Positions 8,383 to 11,608 of a DNA stretch of 11,608 nucleotides are shown here, one piece after another. The notes under the pieces are model-generated. The model made no database searches. It saw only the letters and a list, made by a program, of their open reading frames with translations, and had not been told where the DNA came from. The position numbers and the translations under genes were made by a program. Source of the stretch: Methanocorpusculum sp. Its GTDB lineage: Archaea > Halobacteriota > Methanomicrobia > Methanomicrobiales > Methanocorpusculaceae. The stretch covers positions 1 to 11,608 of the forward strand of contig DALTWR010000007.1 of NCBI GenBank assembly GCA_029986975.1, given 5' to 3'. Position 1 is the stretch's first letter. Every line of letters starts with the position of its first letter.

Positions 8383-8698
8383 GCAGTTTCTCCTTAAACC
8401 GCTCTACAAACAGTGAAACAGCCTGCTCAAGCTTTTTGCTTCCGTCATCAATCAGTTTTTCAGCGTCTGCTTTGCCCTGACTGACGATAGCGTCGTGTTT
8501 CGCTGCTGCTACATTCCTGGCATCTAAAAGTTTCTGCTTTTTGTAATCCTCTGCTTCGGCTTCGGCTTTTGCAATAATGCCGTCTGCTTCGAGTTTAGCG
8601 GCTGCTAATGTCTGCTCCGCTGCTTTCTCAGCTGCCTCGACTGCGGATTTACTTTTGGCTTCGGTTTCTTTAATGCTTTTCAGAACCTCAGTTTTCAT
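8369..8698 (-). CDS. atpH: A-type ATP synthase subunit H, AhaH (peripheral stalk)
   Basis: Subunit H is the long helical partner of subunit E in the peripheral stalks, reaching from subunit I to the top of the head. The 109-residue product is almost wholly helical and very rich in Ala, Lys and Glu, with no hydrophobic segment long enough to span the membrane. Heptad-like spacing of Ala/Leu/Ile runs from about residue 5 to 95. Identity rests on composition, length and position as first gene before ahaI, the standard place in methanogen operons. The ATG at 8698 has AGGAGGG (8709-8703 on the minus strand) 4 nt upstream, the best ribosome binding site in the window. As first gene it probably follows the operon promoter directly. 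Confidence 0.92.
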   Translation of the reverse strand: MKTEVLKSIKETEAKSKSAVEAAEKAAEQTLAAAKLEADGIIAKAEAEAEDYKKQKLLDARNVAAAKHDAIVSQGKADAEKLIDDGSKKLEQAVSLFVERFKEKLHVSA

Positions 8699-8738
8699 CC
8701 AACCCTCCTCTCACGGCACGTATTATATTGAACTCATG

Positions 8739-8748
8739 AATATTTTAA
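8739..8748 (-). promoter_or_regulatory. Candidate promoter of the ATP synthase operon (TATA-like box)
   Basis: On the minus strand the AT-rich box TTAAAATATT lies about 40-50 nt upstream of the ahaH ATG. A start site about 26 nt downstream (near 8716) would give a leader of about 18 nt that contains the strong AGGAGGG ribosome binding site. A second AT-rich stretch (CAATATAAT on the minus strand, about 8731-8722) is too close to the gene to keep the ribosome binding site in the transcript. No operator palindrome stands out except a 6-bp TCATGA. Confidence 0.4.
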
Positions 8749-8761
8749 TGTGGGGGATTCT

Positions 8762-8920
8762 ATGTTGAGGGAAGCAGGTACTTTTTCCTTTTTGTCTGCA
8801 GATTCATTCCCTTTGAGAGGAGTTAGCTTCCTGTGTCTTTTGTTCGCGCAGATTTTTTGGTTCTTTGGTTTTTCGGATATGTTAATATTCATGGAGGGTC
8901 AAGATGTATTTACATTATGA
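8762..8920 (+). CDS. Possible small ORF (52 aa) overlapping the lipoprotein start by ATGA
   Basis: An ATG at 8762 opens a 52-codon frame ending in TGA at 8918-8920, so its stop overlaps the lipoprotein ATG at 8917 as ATGA, the usual form of translational coupling. A GGGGGA element stands about 6 nt upstream of the ATG and might serve as ribosome binding site. The product would be hydrophobic in its second half (RGVSFLCLLFAQIFWFFGFS, then a short tail). I do not recognise it. It could be a leader peptide, or chance in a T-rich region where such codons appear easily. If the lipoprotein transcript starts near 8912, this frame is not on it. Confidence 0.2.
   Translation: MLREAGTFSFLSADSFPLRGVSFLCLLFAQIFWFFGFSDMLIFMEGQDVFTL
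8882..8889 (+). promoter_or_regulatory. Candidate promoter of the lipoprotein gene (TATA-like box)
   Basis: TTAATATT at 8882-8889 would place a start site about 26 nt downstream, near 8910-8915, so the transcript would be leaderless or nearly so for the ATG at 8917. This fits the absence of a correctly spaced ribosome binding site for that ATG. Motif evidence only. Confidence 0.3.
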
Positions 8921-9690
8921 ATATCAGATATATTTTACCTCTGCTTCTGCTGGTTTTCGCTTGTGTAATGTCTTGCGGATGTGTTGCAGATATCAATCCG
9001 GATTCTTTTTTTCATCCGGATGAAAAAAACAATGGCGATGCTGTTCTTGGTGCATTTTATTTTACGGAGTCTGTGTATACTGACCGTCTGTATGAGCACC
9101 CAAATGGCGTTACGGCACGTCCCGGGCTTCTTTTCCATGCTGACAATACCGGTATCCAGATGTGGGCTTTAGCGTCCGGTGAGCCCGTCTTCCCGCTTCC
9201 GTTTACGTGGAAGAATATAGGAGATAACATCTATAGTCTTACAATTATGAACGGCGACGGCTCATTCTTTTCAGAGGAGTTAAAACTTTCAGATGACGGC
9301 ACTAAACTTGTTTCTCTGAACTATGCAGGTGACGGCAGATATATAAGGTCTGATGATGCTTCAGTTGAGGATTCGGTTATCGGAGTGTTTTCTTATACAG
9401 AATATATCTACACTGACTTTTTAAAAGACCATAGTGACGGTATTATGGCTCGTCCGGGTTTTGAGTTTGCACCAGATGCATCCGGTGTGGAGACGTGGGT
9501 AAGTGAGGAAGGGGAGTATCTGACATCATTGCCGTTTATCTGGGAGAATAGGGGGAATAATGAGTATCATATCTGTGTTCTGGATGCTACCGGTAAGACG
9601 TTTAGTGAAGATCTGACGCTTTCTGCTGACAGCAGTGAACTGGTATCTCACTATGATATGTGGAATGGGACATATCTGAGAGTGAAATAA
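8917..9690 (+). CDS. Predicted exported lipoprotein with two tandem copies of a ~104-residue domain, family unknown
   Basis: I do not recognise the family. From ATG 8917 the 257-residue product begins with a lipoprotein-like signal: Asn, Arg, then a hydrophobic core (about 6-18) and a Cys-rich end, MSCGCVAD, where Cys20 or Cys22 would be the lipid-anchored residue. A short acidic linker follows. Residues 41-144 and 152-255 are two copies of one domain, about 42% identical by hand alignment. Both share YTD, ARPG, a Gly...Trp pair, LPF-W-N-G-N-Y, FSE-L-LS and LVS...G-Y-R. The strand-turn pattern with repeated Trp/Gly resembles lipocalin-like small beta-barrels, but that is inference. The protein is acidic and probably faces the outside of the cell. 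The frame is open back to GTG 8833 (285 aa, AGAGGAG 10 nt upstream), but that start would bury the signal sequence, so I prefer 8917. It is divergent from the ATP synthase operon and parallel to polC. Confidence 0.85.
   Translation: MNIRYILPLLLLVFACVMSCGCVADINPDSFFHPDEKNNGDAVLGAFYFTESVYTDRLYEHPNGVTARPGLLFHADNTGIQMWALASGEPVFPLPFTWKNIGDNIYSLTIMNGDGSFFSEELKLSDDGTKLVSLNYAGDGRYIRSDDASVEDSVIGVFSYTEYIYTDFLKDHSDGIMARPGFEFAPDASGVETWVSEEGEYLTSLPFIWENRGNNEYHICVLDATGKTFSEDLTLSADSSELVSHYDMWNGTYLRVK
9037..9681 (+). repeat. Tandem duplication inside the lipoprotein gene (333-nt period)
   Basis: Unit 1 covers 9037-9348 and unit 2 covers 9370-9681; each is 104 codons, joined by a 7-codon linker. No gap is needed to align the two protein copies from end to end. 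The copies match well in protein but have drifted in DNA, so the duplication is old and is held by selection on the protein. Confidence 0.85.
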
Positions 9691-9693
9691 GTA

Positions 9694-9699
9694 TTTTTT
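9694..9699 (+). terminator. Possible T-run terminator after the lipoprotein gene
   Basis: A run of six T lies 3 nt after the TAA stop codon, with no convincing stem before it. In archaea a T-tract can end transcription without a hairpin, so it may end the lipoprotein transcript, at least partly. If it leaks, polC could be read through from the same promoter. Confidence 0.3.
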
Positions 9700-9714
9700 G
9701 GAGAGTTTGCTTCT

Positions 9715-9763
9715 AAACCCGCAGGTCTCTTTGAAACTCACCTCAAACCCGGAGGTTAGAGAC
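9715..9763 (+). repeat. Direct repeat AAACCCGSAGGT (30-nt period) with overlapping hairpin
   Basis: AAACCCGCAGGT (9715-9726) recurs as AAACCCGGAGGT (9745-9756), one mismatch in 12, spaced by 30 nt. The same stretch can fold: ACCTC (9740-9744) pairs with GAGGT (9752-9756), and GTCTCT (9725-9730) pairs with AGAGAC (9758-9763) outside it. It lies between the lipoprotein T-run and the polC promoter candidate, so it may be a paired binding site or a transcript-end structure. No T-run follows it. Confidence 0.3.
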
Positions 9764-9785
9764 AAAACCATTCATTTCCAAATCA

Positions 9786-9791
9786 CTATAT
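9786..9791 (+). promoter_or_regulatory. Candidate polC promoter (TATA-like box)
   Basis: CTATAT stands 35-40 nt before the polC ATG. A start site about 26 nt downstream (near 9814) would leave a leader of about 12 nt, which shows no ribosome binding site, so initiation would be of the near-leaderless type. Weak match to consensus. Confidence 0.25.
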
Positions 9792-9825
9792 CCTGAAAGC
9801 ACAAACATAATACTCATCTATCCTC

Positions 9826-11608
9826 ATGGCAGAAGAAAAAGCGGCAGCATCGCCAAAATATCAGGCGTACTTAGACGGACTCTTAAGCGAGCTTGACAAA
9901 GTAATGGATGTAGCAGCTGCCGCGAAAGCCAAAGGCTATGACCCGCGTGACACCGTCGAGGTTCCTATCGCCAGTGACCTTGCAGGGCGTGTCGAGGCGC
10001 TTTTAGGATATAAAGGGGTTGCTGAAGAAATCCGGCGGCTTGAACACGACCCGTCGCTGAACAGAGAACTCATCTCCTTAAAAATCTGTGACGCTTTTGT
10101 TGCCGGAAAGTTCGGCGAAAAAAGCCGTGAGGAAATTATCGACCATGCTATTAGAACCTCGATGGCAATCATCACCGAAGGAGTCGTTGCAGCACCTACT
10201 GAAGGTGTTGAGTCTATTACCGCACGGAAAAACGATGACGGCTCGGAGTATCTTGCTATCTCTTACGCAGGACCTATCCGTTCAGCCGGAGGTACGGCAC
10301 AGGCAATGTCAGTTCTTGCCGGAGACTACCTGCGCAGACTTTTAAAGATGGAACGGTACATGCCGCGTGAAGAAGAAGTCGAACGCTACGTCGAAGAGAT
10401 TAAACAGTACAACTCCATCTCAAGCCTGCAGAATATGCCCAAAGACGATGAGATACGGCTCATTGTCAAAAGCTGTCCGGTCTGTATCGATGGAGAACCA
10501 ACCGAGCAGGAGGAAGTCTCCGGTCACAGAAACTTAGAGCGTGTTGCAACAAACACCGTCCGCGGCGGTGTGGGGCTTGTCATCGCCGAAGGAATGTGCT
10601 TAAAAGCGCCGAAGATTTTAAAGAACGTCGATAAGATGAACAAGGACACCACTGTCCTTGACGGCTGGGACTTCTTAAAAATCATCATCAACGGAGCAGC
10701 AGCAACATCTTCTGATGAGCCGAGCACGCCCGGAGTTCATCCGAAGGACAAATACATGCGGGATATGCTCGCCGGAAGACCGGCGTTTTCCTATCCTATG
10801 AGAAAGGGAGGATTCAGACTCCGTCTCGGACGCGGAAGAAATACGGGCTTTGCAACCTGCGGATTTAACCCGTCAACGCTGCATATCTTAGGTGACTACT
10901 TATCTGTCGGTACGCAGATGAAGGTAGAACGCCCGGGAAAAGCCTGCGGGGTAGTGCCTGTTACAACCATCGAAGGGCCTACGGTTCGCCTTTACTCAGG
11001 CGAAGTCCGCCGCGTTGATACGCTTGAAGAGGCAAAAGTTCTCGTCAAGGAAGATGAGATAGACTACATTTTAGATATCGGTGAGATTCTCATCTCTTTC
11101 GGCGAGTTCATGGAAAACAACCATGTCTTAATGCCCCCGTCCTATTGTGAGGAGTGGTGGATTCAGGAAGGAGGTCCGCGTCATCCGGAAAATGAAGCAG
11201 AGGCGCTTAAGTTCGTTGCAGAAGGCGCATATCTGCATCCGGATTACACATGGTTCTGGGATGACTGTACCGAAGAGCAGATAAAAACACTTTCATCTAT
11301 TGTAGAACAGACAGGACATATCGACGGCGGCATTCTCTACATCCCGAAAAATACTGAGGCGAAAGCTGTTCTTGAAGAGCTGCTTGTTCCGCACACCGTT
11401 GAGAACGGCAATTATGTCATCAGAACACCGCTTGCGTTAATCGGCGGACTCGGACTTTCCTACGACTTAAAGAAACTCTCTTCGTGGGAACGCCTGTCGC
11501 CGTTTACCAACGGACTTGTGATGGCGCAGGAACTTTCAGGCATTAAGATGCGCTCGAAAGCCGGGACGAGAGTCGGCGGCAGAATGGGAAGACCGGGAAA
11601 ATCTGCGC
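9826..11608 (+). CDS. polC: DNA polymerase II large subunit DP2 (PolC), family D; 5' part, cut by the window edge
   Basis: DP2 is the polymerizing subunit of the archaeal replicative DNA polymerase PolD and works with the small exonuclease subunit DP1. The window shows 594 complete codons with no stop, about half of a protein that usually exceeds 1,100 residues. The visible part matches the family's N-terminal half: YAGPIRSAGGTAQAMSVL (147-164), the Cys pair CPVC (217-220) followed by IDGEPTE, then the NTVRGG segment (243-248), the Arg/Gly stretch RLRLGRGRNTGF (331-342), and RVGGRMGRPGKS (582-593) at the edge. The catalytic aspartates of the double-psi barrel lie further on, outside the window. 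ATG 9826 is chosen because it opens the long frame and gives a typical N-terminus; it has no Shine-Dalgarno sequence. No intein begins within the visible part. Confidence 0.96.
   Translation, partial: MAEEKAAASPKYQAYLDGLLSELDKVMDVAAAAKAKGYDPRDTVEVPIASDLAGRVEALLGYKGVAEEIRRLEHDPSLNRELISLKICDAFVAGKFGEKSREEIIDHAIRTSMAIITEGVVAAPTEGVESITARKNDDGSEYLAISYAGPIRSAGGTAQAMSVLAGDYLRRLLKMERYMPREEEVERYVEEIKQYNSISSLQNMPKDDEIRLIVKSCPVCIDGEPTEQEEVSGHRNLERVATNTVRGGVGLVIAEGMCLKAPKILKNVDKMNKDTTVLDGWDFLKIIINGAAATSSDEPSTPGVHPKDKYMRDMLAGRPAFSYPMRKGGFRLRLGRGRNTGFATCGFNPSTLHILGDYLSVGTQMKVERPGKACGVVPVTTIEGPTVRLYSGEVRRVDTLEEAKVLVKEDEIDYILDIGEILISFGEFMENNHVLMPPSYCEEWWIQEGGPRHPENEAEALKFVAEGAYLHPDYTWFWDDCTEEQIKTLSSIVEQTGHIDGGILYIPKNTEAKAVLEELLVPHTVENGNYVIRTPLALIGGLGLSYDLKKLSSWERLSPFTNGLVMAQELSGIKMRSKAGTRVGGRMGRPGKSA

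Noticed and set aside
391..8698. Frameshifts or inteins in the ATP synthase genes
   Set aside because: All nine subunits are full length with intact motifs, and the catalytic P-loop of AhaA is uninterrupted.
8833..8916. N-terminal extension of the lipoprotein from GTG 8833
   Set aside because: It would bury the signal peptide behind 28 hydrophobic, atypical residues. The 8917 start gives a standard lipoprotein signal. Kept only as an alternative.
1..11608. CRISPR array, insertion sequence, attachment site, toxin-antitoxin or defence genes
   Set aside because: No regularly spaced repeats, terminal inverted repeats, transposase or integrase motifs, or defence domains were seen on either strand.

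Overview
The window comes from a euryarchaeal methanogen. The evidence is a complete archaeal A1AO-type ATP synthase operon in the methanogen subunit order H-I-K-E-C-F-A-B-D, and the amino-terminal half of the archaea-specific family D DNA polymerase large subunit (DP2/PolC). Protein style, moderate base composition and GGAGG/GGTGA ribosome binding sites suggest Methanomicrobiales, perhaps the Methanocorpusculaceae. That placement is an impression from the sequences, not a database result.

Layout. Positions 1-390 hold no convincing gene. This stretch contains the probable operon terminator (T-run plus hairpin, about 259-295 on the minus strand), a structured 3' UTR, and an AT-rich edge that may hold a promoter firing leftward out of the window. 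Positions 391-8698 (minus strand) are the ATP synthase operon, transcribed right to left, with gaps of 0-15 nt or short overlaps, which indicates one transcript and translational coupling. Positions 8699-8916 are a divergent promoter region. Positions 8917-9690 (plus strand) encode a small exported, probably lipid-anchored protein made of two tandem copies of one roughly 104-residue domain; I do not recognise the family. Positions 9691-9825 are a short intergenic stretch with a T-run, a hairpin and a direct repeat. From 9826 to the right edge runs the 5' part of polC (DP2), which is truncated by the window.

How the genes work together. AhaK forms the membrane rotor ring and AhaI the membrane stator that carries ions past it. 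AhaD, F and C form the central stalk and socket that carry rotation to the A3B3 catalytic head. AhaE and AhaH form the peripheral stalks. The proteolipid is a single-hairpin, 88-residue form, with the ion-binding glutamate in a Pro-Glu-Thr motif and a helix-1 glutamine, so Na+ coupling is possible but not proven.

Most of the window is conserved housekeeping sequence. The least ordinary parts are the duplicated-domain lipoprotein gene and its unusual start region, where three overlapping frames are open, one short ORF ends in an ATGA overlap with the gene, and the best Shine-Dalgarno sequence points to the wrong ATG.
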